The notes under the pieces are model-generated. The model was not told the DNA's origin, did not search any database, and was given only the letters and a program-made list of their open reading frames with translations. Positions 47,376 through 55,628 of a DNA stretch of 64,000 bases are shown here, piece by piece. Origin of the DNA: Bacteroidota bacterium (GTDB lineage Bacteria; Bacteroidota; Bacteroidia; UBA4408); contig JADKCP010000004.1 in assembly GCA_016718805.1 (NCBI GenBank), forward strand, positions 248,001-312,000, given 5' to 3'. The position numbers were made by a program, and so were the translations under genes. How positions within the stretch are numbered: the stretch's first letter is position 1; the number at the start of each line of letters is the position of its first letter.

Positions 47376-47385
47376 GTTCCCTATA

Positions 47386-48576
47386 CTATTTGAGTACGCC
47401 TAATTCTTTGCCAACCTTGGTAAATGCAGCAATGGCCTTATCAAGATGATGTATTTCGTGAGCAGCAGAAATCTGCACCCTAATTCGAGCAAGATCTTTG
47501 GGAACTACGGGGTAGAAAAATCCAATTACATAAATACCTTCAGCCAATAATTTCTCGGCAAATACTTGTGCTAGTTTCGCATCATACAGCATTACAGGAG
47601 TAATAGGATGTATTCCAGGCTTTATATCAAATCCGGCTTTAGTCATACCTTCTCTGAAATAAAGTGCATTACTCATTACCTTATCTCGTAAAGCAGTTGT
47701 TTCACTCAATAAATCCATAACAGCTATAGACGCCCCAACAATTGAAGGGGCTAATGAGTTAGAAAATAGATAAGGTCTTGAACGCTGACGCAGCATAGCA
47801 ATTACCTCCTTTTTACCGGAAGTAAATCCACCCATTGCTCCACCTAATGCTTTTCCAAGTGTTCCAGTAATGATATCAATTTTTCCCATTACGCCGTTGT
47901 GTTCGTGCGTGCCTCGACCGGTTTTACCAATAAATCCAGACGCATGGCATTCATCAACCATAACCATCGCATTGTACTTTTCGGCGAGCTTGCATATTTC
48001 ATCAAGCTTGGCAATGTATCCATCCATGCTAAAAACTCCGTCGGTAACAATTATTCGATAGCGCTGTGCCTGAGCAAGCTTCAGTTGTTCTTCCAAATCG
48101 TTCATATCGCTGTTTGCATAGCGGTATCGTTTTGCTTTGCATAAACGTACTCCATCAATAATGGAAGCATGATTAAGTGCATCTGAAATAATGGCATCTT
48201 CTTCCGAAAACAAAGGTTCAAAAACTCCTCCATTTGCATCAAAGGCAGCTGCATATAAAATGGTGTCTTCTGTTCCTAAAAAAGTTGATATTTTTTGCTC
48301 TAGAGTTTTATGTATATCCTGTGTTCCACATATAAAACGAACACTACTCATTCCAAATCCATGGGTATCGAGGGCTGCTTTGGCTGCTTCAATTACCTTG
48401 GGATGGGAAGATAAACCCAAGTAATTATTTGCACAAAAATTAATAACCTCTGCTCCACTGTTTACTTTAATATCGGCCCCCTGAGGGCTAACAATAACGC
48501 GTTCGTTTTTAAACAATCCCGCATCTTTAATAGCTTGCAGTTCGGTAGTGAGGTGGTTGATAAAATCTGTTGTCAT
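47386..48576 (-). CDS. kbl: glycine C-acetyltransferase (2-amino-3-ketobutyrate CoA ligase)
   Basis: A 396-aa PLP-dependent enzyme of the alpha-oxoamine synthase family, converting 2-amino-3-ketobutyrate and CoA to glycine and acetyl-CoA in threonine breakdown. The PLP Lys is in ITGTLGKALGGAMGG. NFCANNYLGLSSHPKV, DECHASGFIGKTGRGTHEH and FSNSLAPSIVGAS are typical of Kbl. The partner threonine dehydrogenase (tdh) is not in this window. Length is standard. Confidence 0.92.
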   Translation of the reverse strand: MTTDFINHLTTELQAIKDAGLFKNERVIVSPQGADIKVNSGAEVINFCANNYLGLSSHPKVIEAAKAALDTHGFGMSSVRFICGTQDIHKTLEQKISTFLGTEDTILYAAAFDANGGVFEPLFSEEDAIISDALNHASIIDGVRLCKAKRYRYANSDMNDLEEQLKLAQAQRYRIIVTDGVFSMDGYIAKLDEICKLAEKYNAMVMVDECHASGFIGKTGRGTHEHNGVMGKIDIITGTLGKALGGAMGGFTSGKKEVIAMLRQRSRPYLFSNSLAPSIVGASIAVMDLLSETTALRDKVMSNALYFREGMTKAGFDIKPGIHPITPVMLYDAKLAQVFAEKLLAEGIYVIGFFYPVVPKDLARIRVQISAAHEIHHLDKAIAAFTKVGKELGVLK

Positions 48577-48585
48577 ATTTTTTAC

Positions 48586-49467
48586 TTAGTAAAATTCAAC
48601 TTTAAAAGTTTGTAAATAGAAGGTACTTTGATTTGGGTACTTTAAAATTATGGCTTCAGGAAACTGTTGCTTTGCATCGTAAAAATACGTTTTTTGCCAG
48701 CGCTGCTCTCGATTTCTAAAAAAAGTTTCGCTCGTTCGGTTTCCCTTGTTATCGTATGTAAAAGTAAAATTTTCTTCCAATTTTCCAACCACATCAGTTG
48801 CAAAATCGATGCTTTTAATGATACCTTCTTCGCTATAGCTGTAAAGCAAATTCTGGCTAACCCCCGTAACAACAAAGCGCTCATTTTCTTCAAGTGTTTT
48901 GCCCTTTTCGTTGAGGTATAAAAACGACTCCTTATACACAGCTCCCACATCGTTTGAAATTTTTTTTCGAACCTGTTTAGGGCTAATTTGCTCATAGGTA
49001 TAAGTTTCGAGCCATTGTACTTCTTGTTTTTTTAATCTGAAAAAGTTTTTAGTATCAGCTGCATTTTCCTCTTTGCATTGAACAACTTTAGTAAGATTCG
49101 CCGCGGAATCGTAACTAAAATAAAAAGTATTGATACCGCCGGAATTAAACTCACGCAAAATGGTTAAGTGATTTGAAGTAAAGTAGTAAAACGTTTCAGT
49201 ACTGTCGTTGGCATTGATAGAAATTTTTCTTTCTGGGAATCCGTTTTTGTCAAAATATGTTATTTCTTGCTTAGGGCTTTCTTTAATACGTTCGTTATCG
49301 GCTTTACTAGAGAATGTAATTTTTACTTGCTTGATGTGGTTTTGTTGAATAAATTCGGGACTATATTCGTTTTGATAAAATGCCGAAAAGCGAATAGGGG
49401 TTTGAAAAAATTGTGCCTGGCTTTGCAGAAAAAGAAAAAGAAAACTAAAAATTAAATAGTAGCGCAT
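48586..49467 (-). CDS. secreted YD-repeat-like protein, unknown function
   Basis: A 293-aa exported protein with signal peptide (about 1-18, ending QSQAQ). The mature part has strand patterns such as ITYFDKNGFPERKISIN, FYFSYDSAANLTKVV and FTFTYDNKGNRTSETFF, which recall the YD/RHS repeat. Alternating Tyr/Asp/Gly strands suggest a beta-rich surface protein. It follows kbl's start by 9 bases on the same strand, so they could be co-transcribed, though the pairing may be accidental. Function unknown. Confidence 0.7.
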   Translation of the reverse strand: MRYYLIFSFLFLFLQSQAQFFQTPIRFSAFYQNEYSPEFIQQNHIKQVKITFSSKADNERIKESPKQEITYFDKNGFPERKISINANDSTETFYYFTSNHLTILREFNSGGINTFYFSYDSAANLTKVVQCKEENAADTKNFFRLKKQEVQWLETYTYEQISPKQVRKKISNDVGAVYKESFLYLNEKGKTLEENERFVVTGVSQNLLYSYSEEGIIKSIDFATDVVGKLEENFTFTYDNKGNRTSETFFRNREQRWQKTYFYDAKQQFPEAIILKYPNQSTFYLQTFKVEFY

Positions 49468-49583
49468 AAATTACTTTGCAAAAATAAAATTTTGATTGGC
49501 ACTAAAAAGTTTAACAATTACAGAAATGCATCACTTTGTGCTTTCTATTTAATTCGTTAGGTTTGTAAGACCAATAAACTACT

Positions 49584-50246
49584 ATGCTCGCACACGAATT
49601 GATGACTGACGACATTCCTCCGCTCAAAACTTCGGATACCGGAGTAAGAGCACTAGCTTGGATGGATGAGTTGCGTGTATCGCATTTACCTATTGTAAAT
49701 AATGTTGCCTTTTTAGGATTAATTTCAGAAAACGACATTCTTGATTTAAATGCACCCAACGATCCTATTGGAAATCATACATTATCGTTGGTGCGACCTT
49801 TTGTATTTAGCGATCAGCATTTTTATGAAGTGTTGCGAATGCTTTCACAACACAAACTTTCGTTAATTCCTGTTCTCGATAAAAACGAGCACTTTTTGGG
49901 AAGTATAAAACTATCGACTTTGCTCGAAAAATTTGCTGACATGGCCTCGCTGAAAGAACCAGGAGGAGTAATCGTTTTGGAATTAAATACCAACGATTAT
50001 TATTTAACCGAAATAGCGAAAATTGTAGAAAGCAACGATGCTAAAATTTTAAGTTTATACATCTCCTCTCCCACTGATTCAACCAAATTAGAAGTAACAT
50101 TAAAAATTAACCGCACTGATTTATCTTCTATACTTCAAACCTTTTACAGGTTTAATTATTCGGTAAAAAATACCATCCACGAAAGTGAAGCCGACAACGA
50201 ATTAAAAAACCGTTTCGATTCCTTTTTAAGCTACCTTAATGTGTAA
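49584..50246 (+). CDS. CBS-domain protein
   Basis: A 220-aa cytoplasmic protein with two CBS motifs (about 1-60 and 70-120), e.g. LMTDDIPPLKTSDTGVRALAWM and HKLSLIPVLDKNEHFLGSI. The C-terminal half (130-220) looks like an ACT-type small-molecule domain (GGVIVLELNTNDYYLTEIAKIVE). CBS pairs usually bind adenine nucleotides or SAM and regulate a partner; which one is unknown. It precedes the BamA-like gene and nadK by short gaps, suggesting one transcript. Confidence 0.85.
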   Translation: MLAHELMTDDIPPLKTSDTGVRALAWMDELRVSHLPIVNNVAFLGLISENDILDLNAPNDPIGNHTLSLVRPFVFSDQHFYEVLRMLSQHKLSLIPVLDKNEHFLGSIKLSTLLEKFADMASLKEPGGVIVLELNTNDYYLTEIAKIVESNDAKILSLYISSPTDSTKLEVTLKINRTDLSSILQTFYRFNYSVKNTIHESEADNELKNRFDSFLSYLNV

Positions 50247-50258
50247 GCGGCATTGCTG

Positions 50259-51671
50259 ATGAATCGTCTTCATGCACGAGTATTTTTTATATGGATTTTT
50301 AGCATCGCTCATTCCTATGCTCAACTCGCTAATGATAGCATTTCAAACAAATGGTTCAACATTAAAACGATTCACTTCGAAGGAAACAAAAAAACTAAGG
50401 ATAAAATTATTTATCGCGAAATTCCTTTGCAACAGGGAGATTCCATAAACAGCAATGCGCTTGCTGAATTTCTGAAAAAATCGCAGCAAAATATTATGAA
50501 TACCTCGCTGTTTAATTTTGCGACTGTGGATACTGTTCAAATAGACTCAATGCATTTGCAAGTAAATGTAAAAGTGGTAGAACGCTGGTATTTGTGGCCC
50601 AACCCTATTTTTGAAATTGCAGAACGAAATTTTAATACATGGCTCGAAAATCCAAATTTTTACCGTGTGAGTTATGGTTTTTACTTAGTAAAAAATAATT
50701 TTCGAGGCCGAAAAGAAAACATACAATTCAGAATTCGCTTGGGATACGCCGAACAATATGGATTTGCTTATAATATTCCCTATTTGACAAAAAAGCAAAA
50801 CCTGGGACTTGGCTTTTCCTTTGCCTATTCACGCAACCACGAAATACAGTATGCCTCATTAGATAACAAGCAAGTATTTTATAAGAACCCTGACAGTTAT
50901 GTTCGTCAGGAGTTAGGCGCACGTATTCGACTCAACTACCGTATTGGAATTTACGGCACGCACAGCGGTGAATTGCGCTACAATGAGGCTACAATTGCCG
51001 ATACCATAAGAATTTTAGCTCCAAATTATTTGGGCAAAGGAGCAACTAAAACACAGTTTTTTTCCATTAATTTTCAATTACGTGAAGACCAACGCGATTA
51101 TAAACCTTATCCATTGCAGGGATTTGTGGCTGTTTTAGATCTTACGCAGGTTGGATTTGGAATTTTGAAAGACGAAGATTTTTCGATTTTTAGAACCGAG
51201 TTGCAGTACAACCGATACGACCATTTATTTAAACGATTTTACCTGGCAGAAGGAATCAAACTTAAGCTATCGCCCAATGCACAACAACCTTATTTTGTTC
51301 AACGAGGACTTGGCTTTTCAGACTTTGTTAGAGGATATGAATTGTATGTAATTGATGGACAAAATTACGGGCTACTTAAGACCAATGTTAAATATCAGTT
51401 GGTAAAACCACATACACAAAAATTGGCTTGGGTGCCTTCCGAAAAATTTAGCAAATTTCATTATGCCTTTTATGTAAATTTGTTTGCCGATGCAGGCTAT
51501 GTTGTTGATAGCAGTTACGAAAGCCAAAATAAGCTTGCCAATAAATTAATTTATTCAACAGGACTGGGGCTCGATTTGGTAACTTACTATGATTTGGTAT
51601 TTCGGATAGAAGCAACCATAAATGCTCAAAATAAATCAGGAATATTTTTACATTTAGTAGCTCCAATTTAA
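50259..51671 (+). CDS. BamA/TamA-like outer-membrane protein
   Basis: A 470-aa outer-membrane protein: signal peptide (1-20), one POTRA-like domain (about 28-115; IHFEGNKKTKDKIIYREIPLQQGDSI), and a C-terminal Omp85-type beta barrel. Typical strands include LGLGFSFAYSRN, GARIRLNYRIG, GFSDFVRGYELYVIDG and GLGLDLVTYYD. With one POTRA it is smaller than BamA and may insert or secrete a specific protein. The ATG at 50259 is favoured over an upstream TTG (50253). It sits between the CBS gene and nadK (6-base gap). Confidence 0.85.
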   Translation: MNRLHARVFFIWIFSIAHSYAQLANDSISNKWFNIKTIHFEGNKKTKDKIIYREIPLQQGDSINSNALAEFLKKSQQNIMNTSLFNFATVDTVQIDSMHLQVNVKVVERWYLWPNPIFEIAERNFNTWLENPNFYRVSYGFYLVKNNFRGRKENIQFRIRLGYAEQYGFAYNIPYLTKKQNLGLGFSFAYSRNHEIQYASLDNKQVFYKNPDSYVRQELGARIRLNYRIGIYGTHSGELRYNEATIADTIRILAPNYLGKGATKTQFFSINFQLREDQRDYKPYPLQGFVAVLDLTQVGFGILKDEDFSIFRTELQYNRYDHLFKRFYLAEGIKLKLSPNAQQPYFVQRGLGFSDFVRGYELYVIDGQNYGLLKTNVKYQLVKPHTQKLAWVPSEKFSKFHYAFYVNLFADAGYVVDSSYESQNKLANKLIYSTGLGLDLVTYYDLVFRIEATINAQNKSGIFLHLVAPI

Positions 51672-51677
51672 GTACAC

Positions 51678-52556
51678 ATGAAAGTAGGTATATACGGTAA
51701 AAAATTTGATAAGCTCAATGAGAATGCAGTAGTAGAGCTGATTTCGAGGTTGGAACAAGCCTCCATTGAAATTGCAATTTATGAGCCTTTTTACGACTTA
51801 ATAAAAGCGAAGATTAAACTTAGTAAGGAAGTGAGCCTTTTTTCGGCTAGCCGACACATTGTAAATAAAATTGATTTTTTATTTAGTCTTGGTGGAGACG
51901 GAACCTTATTGGAAACATTGGCTTTGGTTAAAGGATCGGGAATTCCAATACTGGGAATTAATACCGGTCGATTAGGTTTTTTATCGAGCGTATCTGAAAG
52001 TGAAATTGCCTATGCTATAGATTCGTTGTGTACCGATAATTATTCATTGGATAGCCGCACCCTGGTAAAATTAACTACATCCAATAATTTATTTGGCGAC
52101 TTAAATTTTGCTCTAAATGAATTTACCTTGTTAAAGAAAGATACTTCGAGTATGATTACCATACATTCCTATTTAAACGGATTGTTCTTAAACTCATACT
52201 GGGCCGATGGTTTAATAGTAAGCACACCTACCGGTTCTACAGCCTATTCCTTAAGTTGTGGCGGACCTATTGTAGTTCCTGATTCTGAAAATTTTGTTGT
52301 AACACCTATAGCGCCTCATAATTTAAATGTGCGACCCATTATTATTTCAGATAAAGATATATTAACCTTAAAGGTTGAAGGGCGGCACAAAAACTTTTTG
52401 GTTTCATTGGATTCCCATTCCGAAAACATTGATTCTTCGATTGAAATGACGGTGCAACGCGCTCCATTTAAAGTTAATTTGGTAAGATTACAAAACCAAC
52501 ATTTTCACGACACCTTACGCAAAAAACTAATGTGGGGAATTGATAGGAGGAATTGA
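51678..52556 (+). CDS. nadK: NAD kinase
   Basis: A 292-aa enzyme making NADP from NAD and ATP. The GGDGT motif is in FSLGGDGTLLETLAL (about 72-86), followed by GINTGRLGFLSS. The second motif, STPTGSTAYSLSCGGPIV, carries the conserved Thr/Ser/Tyr residues. Length is typical for Bacteroidota NadK. It is the last gene before the repeat-rich island at 52.6-54.7 kb. Confidence 0.96.
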   Translation: MKVGIYGKKFDKLNENAVVELISRLEQASIEIAIYEPFYDLIKAKIKLSKEVSLFSASRHIVNKIDFLFSLGGDGTLLETLALVKGSGIPILGINTGRLGFLSSVSESEIAYAIDSLCTDNYSLDSRTLVKLTTSNNLFGDLNFALNEFTLLKKDTSSMITIHSYLNGLFLNSYWADGLIVSTPTGSTAYSLSCGGPIVVPDSENFVVTPIAPHNLNVRPIIISDKDILTLKVEGRHKNFLVSLDSHSENIDSSIEMTVQRAPFKVNLVRLQNQHFHDTLRKKLMWGIDRRN

Positions 52557-52889
52557 TGGTGCAGAGACAGTGAGGAATTTGTTTGTTCTCTCACTCGCGC
52601 CAGTTTTCAGACTGGTGTGTTTTAATCATTAATAAAACAATCTATGTTCAAGGTTTTATCCATTAAAAATCAACCTCTGACAATGAGATGTTTTGATTGC
52701 CTATAAGCTGATCTAAATTTCAAATATCTCACTCGCTAACCCTCTGGCTCGAATGAGGCCCTACTCTTCTTCAGCTGGATTAGGAAAGCATGAAAGTTTG
52801 AAAGGTGCAAGGCTTGAAGATTTTTTAAAACTTAGTTGTAAAGTATCACAAACACTTCCGCTATTTGCACCTAAATCATAATATTTTAA
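52557..52889. other. non-coding stretch downstream of nadK
   Basis: No gene is apparent. A short hairpin (ccagt 52600-52604 with actgg 52611-52615) could be a weak REP-like element. The phrase tctcactcg occurs twice (52589, 52727). Otherwise I see nothing. Confidence 0.5.
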
Positions 52890-53060
52890 ATTTGGAAAAT
52901 AACAGCGTTAGTCCAACAAAAAACAAATGCGAAGATGACAAGCAAAGTATCTAAAATTAAGAACGGCACAATGCAATTTGATGCACAGAATAACAATCTA
53001 GGAAGTTGTATTTTAATTTTATTATCAAACGCAAATTGCTTGAACCATCCGCGTTGGAAA
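52890..53060 (+). repeat. degenerate dispersed repeat, copy 1
   Basis: About 170 bp matching 53304-53487 in order but with many differences. Shared blocks are gaaaataacagc, tagtccaacaaaaaa, gcgaagatg, caagcaaag, aattaagaac, caaacgcaaatt and catccgcgttg. The end is a decayed REP-like hairpin. Not coding: the overlapping 77-codon frame on the minus strand is an artefact of the repeat. Confidence 0.65.
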
Positions 53061-53171
53061 TGGCTCATTATGAGGGATTGCCAAACCGCAACAGTTTTCC
53101 TTTGTTGATGCCAAGTCAAAGAATCAGTATCAAATTGAAAAATGTAATTGTAATTGGAGGCATATAAAAAT

Positions 53172-53230
53172 CTCCCCTACTCGTCCGCGTTTGCAACGCG
53201 GATGCCTTGAAGTATGCGTTTGCAACGCAT
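53172..53230 (+). repeat. REP-like hairpin pair
   Basis: Two adjacent palindromes: tccgcgtttgcaacgcgga (53184-53202) and atgcgtttgcaacgcat (53214-53230), preceded by ctcccctactcg. The first one with its flank is an inverted copy of 53469-53500. Such paired GC-rich palindromes are typical of REP elements moved by RAYT (IS200-like) transposases; no transposase is in the window. Confidence 0.7.
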
Positions 53231-53303
53231 GCAACAATAAATTCCGCTTAAAATAATTAAAACAAAATGTACCTACTATTCCATGCCTTGTAAGGTTTTT
53301 AAT

Positions 53304-53500
53304 TTGTGAAAATAACAGCAGATAGTCCAACAAAAAAACAATTGCGAAGATGTCAAGCAAAGCTCTAAAAATTAAGAACCGCACAATGAAAAGCTTTACA
53401 AGAATAAGGGGGGTATCATAGGAAAGCAGTATTTTTAGTTATTGCGTTACAAACGCAAATTTTATCCATCCGCGTTGCAAACGCGGACGAGTAGGGGGAG
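53304..53500 (+). repeat. degenerate dispersed repeat, copy 2, with REP-like hairpin
   Basis: Matches 52890-53060 in order and ends in the intact palindrome tccgcgttgcaaacgcgga (53469-53487) plus cgagtagggggag (53488-53500), the reverse complement of 53172-53202 apart from one extra g. Together with 53172 it brackets about 270 bp as an inverted pair. Non-coding. Confidence 0.65.
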
Positions 53501-53531
53501 TAGAGTGCGTAAACTGCATACATCTACAAAA

Positions 53532-53559
53532 CAAAAAAGCGATTCATTTCTGAATCGCT
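53532..53559 (-). terminator. tRNA-derived terminator, copy A
   Basis: Stem agcgattca/tgaatcgct (53538-53559) with a T run on the minus strand; third copy of the hairpin that follows the intact tRNA-fMet, exactly 688 bases away from it. Confidence 0.8.
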
Positions 53560-53565
53560 CACTAG

Positions 53566-53625
53566 TAGCGGGGGCCCGACTCGAACGGACGTCCGCCAGC
53601 CGGCGGATATGAGCCCAACGAGCTA
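53566..53625 (-). pseudogene. truncated tRNA-fMet, 3' part, copy A
   Basis: Matches the intact tRNA-fMet (54254-54326) from the D-stem TAGCTC through the anticodon CAT, then the 3' stem of the anticodon arm and the variable loop are replaced by a GC-rich palindrome (tccgccagccggcgga, 53592-53607), and then T-arm and 3' acceptor strand follow. It lacks the 5' acceptor strand and D-loop and cannot be a tRNA. The stop codon TAG of the upstream nuclease gene lies within the matched D-stem. Confidence 0.85.
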
Positions 53626-53865
53626 ATTTATTAGTGACCAAATAAATTCTCTTCCCTTAGCTGATTTAAGTTGTTTTTCTCTTTTTAATGCTTCGGCTTT
53701 AAGTTCAAATATTTCAGTATAGATTAGCTTCCAAGGTCTATATTTAACAGTATATCCTTTAGTTGCAAGTTCATTGTGAGAAGCTAACCTAGCAATAATA
53801 TCAGAAGTATAACCCACATAAATTTTACTAAATTTTTCTGAAAATAAAACGTAAACAGTATAAAT
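53623..53865 (-). pseudogene. GIY-YIG endonuclease, copy 1 (start codon lost)
   Basis: Encodes an 80-residue single-domain GIY-YIG nuclease nearly identical to copy 2, differing at three internal residues (Thr29 to Ala, Ile40 to Val, Arg61 to Lys). Catalytic residues Tyr5, Tyr16-Val-Gly, Arg26, His30 and Glu63 are intact. The initiator ATG of copy 2 reads ATT here, so translation would need ATT or an upstream codon inside tRNA-derived sequence. It may be silent. Its end (TAG) falls inside the truncated tRNA. Period to copy 2 is exactly 344 bases. Confidence 0.75.
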
Positions 53866-53875
53866 TATTGGAAAC

Positions 53876-53903
53876 AAAAAAAGCGATTCATTTCTGAATC
53901 GCT
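53876..53903 (-). terminator. tRNA-derived terminator, copy B
   Basis: Stem agcgattca/tgaatcgct (53882-53903) followed on the minus strand by a T run; identical to the hairpin after the intact tRNA. Confidence 0.8.
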
Positions 53904-53909
53904 CACTAG

Positions 53910-53969
53910 TAGCGGGGGCCCGACTCGAACGGACGTCCGCCAGCCGGCGGATATGAGCCCAACGAGTTA
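53910..53969 (-). pseudogene. truncated tRNA-fMet, 3' part, copy B
   Basis: Same structure as copy A: anticodon loop and CAT retained, 3' anticodon stem and variable loop replaced by tccgccagccggcgga (53936-53951), then T-arm and 3' acceptor strand. The D-stem has a C-to-T change (minus strand TAACTC for TAGCTC), making the stop codon of the nuclease gene TAA. Confidence 0.85.
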
Positions 53970-54209
53970 ATTTATTAGTGACCAAATAAATTCTCTTCCC
54001 TTAGCTGATTTAAGTTGTTTTTCTCTTCTTAATGCTTCGGCTTTAAGTTCAAATATTTCAGTATAGATTAGCTTCCAAGGTCTATATTTAATAGTATATC
54101 CTTTAGTTGCAAGTTCATTGTGAGAAGTTAACCTAGCAATAATATCAGAAGTATAACCCACATAAATTTTACTAAATTTTTCTGAAAATAAAACGTAAAC
54201 AGTATACAT
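53967..54209 (-). CDS. small GIY-YIG endonuclease, copy 2
   Basis: An 80-aa single-domain nuclease of the GIY-YIG superfamily (UvrC N-terminal/YhbQ-like). MYTVYVLFSE and KIYVGYTSD hold the paired Tyr residues, ARLTSHN gives the Arg and His, and EALRREKQLK the metal-binding Glu. The start is ATG 54209, 11 bases after the terminator T run; a longer frame (to 54401) only reads through the intact tRNA. The gene lies just downstream of tRNA-fMet and its stop codon overlaps a truncated tRNA copy. There is no DNA-binding extension, so specificity, if any, lies in the catalytic domain or a partner. Confidence 0.88.
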   Translation of the reverse strand: MYTVYVLFSEKFSKIYVGYTSDIIARLTSHNELATKGYTIKYRPWKLIYTEIFELKAEALRREKQLKSAKGREFIWSLIN

Positions 54210-54219
54210 TATTGGAAAC

Positions 54220-54247
54220 AAAAAAAGCGATTCATTTCTGAATCGCT
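54220..54247 (-). terminator. terminator of tRNA-fMet
   Basis: A 9-bp stem (54226-54234 with 54239-54247), 4-base loop, and 7 T residues on the minus strand, 6 bases after the tRNA 3' end. Confidence 0.9.
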
Positions 54248-54253
54248 CACTAG

Positions 54254-54326
<73 letters not shown>

Positions 54327-54328
54327 AT

Positions 54329-54640
54329 ATATTTTAAGAACAAAATCTTCAATCACAAACAACTCGAACGGACGTCCGCCAGCTGGCGGATATGAGCCCA
54401 ACGAGCTACCAAAGCTCCAACGTATTTACTATTTTAAGAACAAAATCTTCAATCACAAACAACTCGAACGGACGTCCGCCAGCTGGCGGATATGAGCCCA
54501 ACGAGCTACCAACTGCTCCACCCCGCAATATATTTTAAGAACACAATCAAAATCTAACAACTCAGAACGGACGTCCGCCAACTGGCGGATATGAGCCCAA
54601 CGAGCTACCCAAGCTCTATGCTGCACTTTTAATTGTATAA
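54329..54640 (-). repeat. tandem array of broken tRNA-fMet copies (period about 100 bp)
   Basis: Three units, with the phrase gaacgg at 54366, 54466 and 54565. Each contains (minus strand) a 5' part of tRNA-fMet up to the anticodon CAT, then the palindrome tccgccagctggcgga (third copy tccgccaactggcgga) and part of the T-arm. The flank attttaagaac is shared by the first two and by the intact tRNA upstream side. The middle copy (54461-54527) has the full 5' acceptor strand. None can form a cloverleaf. Confidence 0.85.
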
Positions 54641-54685
54641 AGTTTTACATTTAAAACCCTAGCTATACACGTTTGGTGCTTAAAT

Positions 54686-54718
54686 TTTGGGAGCGCAAAT
54701 ATATATTTTGTTTCTTTG
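54686..54718 (+). promoter_or_regulatory. putative promoter of era
   Basis: TTTG (54686-54689), 21 bases, then TTTCTTTG (54711-54718), one mismatch from TANNTTTG. It lies just before the GTG start at 54739 and argues against a longer N-terminus. Confidence 0.5.
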
Positions 54719-54738
54719 CAAACAAAATAAAAATAAAA

Positions 54739-55620
54739 GTGGGCCATAAATCAGGGTTTGTAAATATTATCGGTTGTCCAAATGTTGGTAAATCAACCCT
54801 AATGAATGCCATGGTGGGTGAAAAAATATCTATTATCACCTCAAAAGCGCAAACTACCCGTCATCGTATTATGGGTATAGTGAGTGGCAACGATTTTCAA
54901 ATTGTATATTCTGATACACCAGGGGTGTTAAATCCAAATTACAAACTACATGAAAGTATGATGAAGTTTGTAAGCTCCGCCATTTCAGATGCCGATATTA
55001 TTTTATTCGTTACCGATATTTATGAAGATACTAAGCTCGACAGCGCAACCCTCGAAAAAATTAAGCATGCAACTGTCCCTGTTATCTTAGTTATCAATAA
55101 AGTGGACCTCTCCACACAAGAAAAACTAGAAGAAAAAACAAGCTACTGGAAAAGTGAAATTCCTAAAGCCGAAATAATTCCTATGTCGGCTTTGAGAGGT
55201 TTTAATGTAAAATATTTGTTTGATAGAATCATAACACTTTTACCGGAATCACCTGCCTATTACGATAAAGAACAGTTTACCGATAAACCCGAAAAGTTTT
55301 TTGTTTCGGAAATCATACGTGAAAAAATTCTGAAATTTTACTCCAAAGAAATACCCTATAGCGTAGAAGTTGTGGTTGATGCATTTAAAGATGAACCTAC
55401 CATTTTAAAAATTCGTTCAGAAATAATGGTTGCTCGTGAATCACAAAAAGGTATTATCATCGGACATCAAGGAAAAGCACTTAAAAAAGTTGGTACCGAA
55501 GCGCGACATGATCTGGAAGAATTTTTTCAAAAAAAGGTATTCCTCGAATTGCATGTTAAAGTGAATAAAGATTGGAGAGACAGCGATATGCAACTAAAGA
55601 AGTTTGGCTATAATTTATAA
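54739..55620 (+). CDS. era: GTPase Era
   Basis: A 293-aa GTPase binding 16S rRNA in 30S subunit assembly. G motifs: GCPNVGKSTLMNA (G1), TTRHRI (G2), DTPG (G3), NKVD (G4), SALRG (G5). The C-terminal KH domain carries KGIIIGHQGKALKKVGTEAR. The GTG start at 54739 gives VGHKSGFVNIIG, matching the family's N-terminus; a frame from 54673 would add 22 residues that cross the predicted promoter. Placed next to the repeat island, with marC following after 8 bases. Confidence 0.95.
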   Translation: MGHKSGFVNIIGCPNVGKSTLMNAMVGEKISIITSKAQTTRHRIMGIVSGNDFQIVYSDTPGVLNPNYKLHESMMKFVSSAISDADIILFVTDIYEDTKLDSATLEKIKHATVPVILVINKVDLSTQEKLEEKTSYWKSEIPKAEIIPMSALRGFNVKYLFDRIITLLPESPAYYDKEQFTDKPEKFFVSEIIREKILKFYSKEIPYSVEVVVDAFKDEPTILKIRSEIMVARESQKGIIIGHQGKALKKVGTEARHDLEEFFQKKVFLELHVKVNKDWRDSDMQLKKFGYNL

Positions 55621-55628
55621 CTGTAACT

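Larger units (their letters stand above)
53541..54228 (-). repeat. two tandem 344-bp tRNA/GIY-YIG units
   Basis: The sequence repeats with a period of exactly 344 bases: the terminator hairpin starts gattc at 53541, 53885 and 54229; the nuclease stops are at 53623 and 53967. Each unit holds (minus strand) terminator, nuclease gene and truncated tRNA 3' part. The third, incomplete period is the terminator and 3' part of the intact tRNA. Confidence 0.95.

Noticed and set aside
52886..53384. Two small minus-strand frames (77 and 84 codons) encoding hydrophobic peptides
   Set aside because: They lie inside the dispersed repeat, and their likeness to each other reflects the DNA repeat; no signal or domain pattern or start site supports them.
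53566..53969. Two further tRNA genes
   Set aside because: They lack the 5' acceptor strand and D-loop, and the anticodon 3' stem is replaced by a palindrome, so no cloverleaf can form.
54329..54640. Possible CRISPR array
   Set aside because: The repeats are tRNA fragments and flank with near-identical spacers, not unique spacers, and there are no cas genes.
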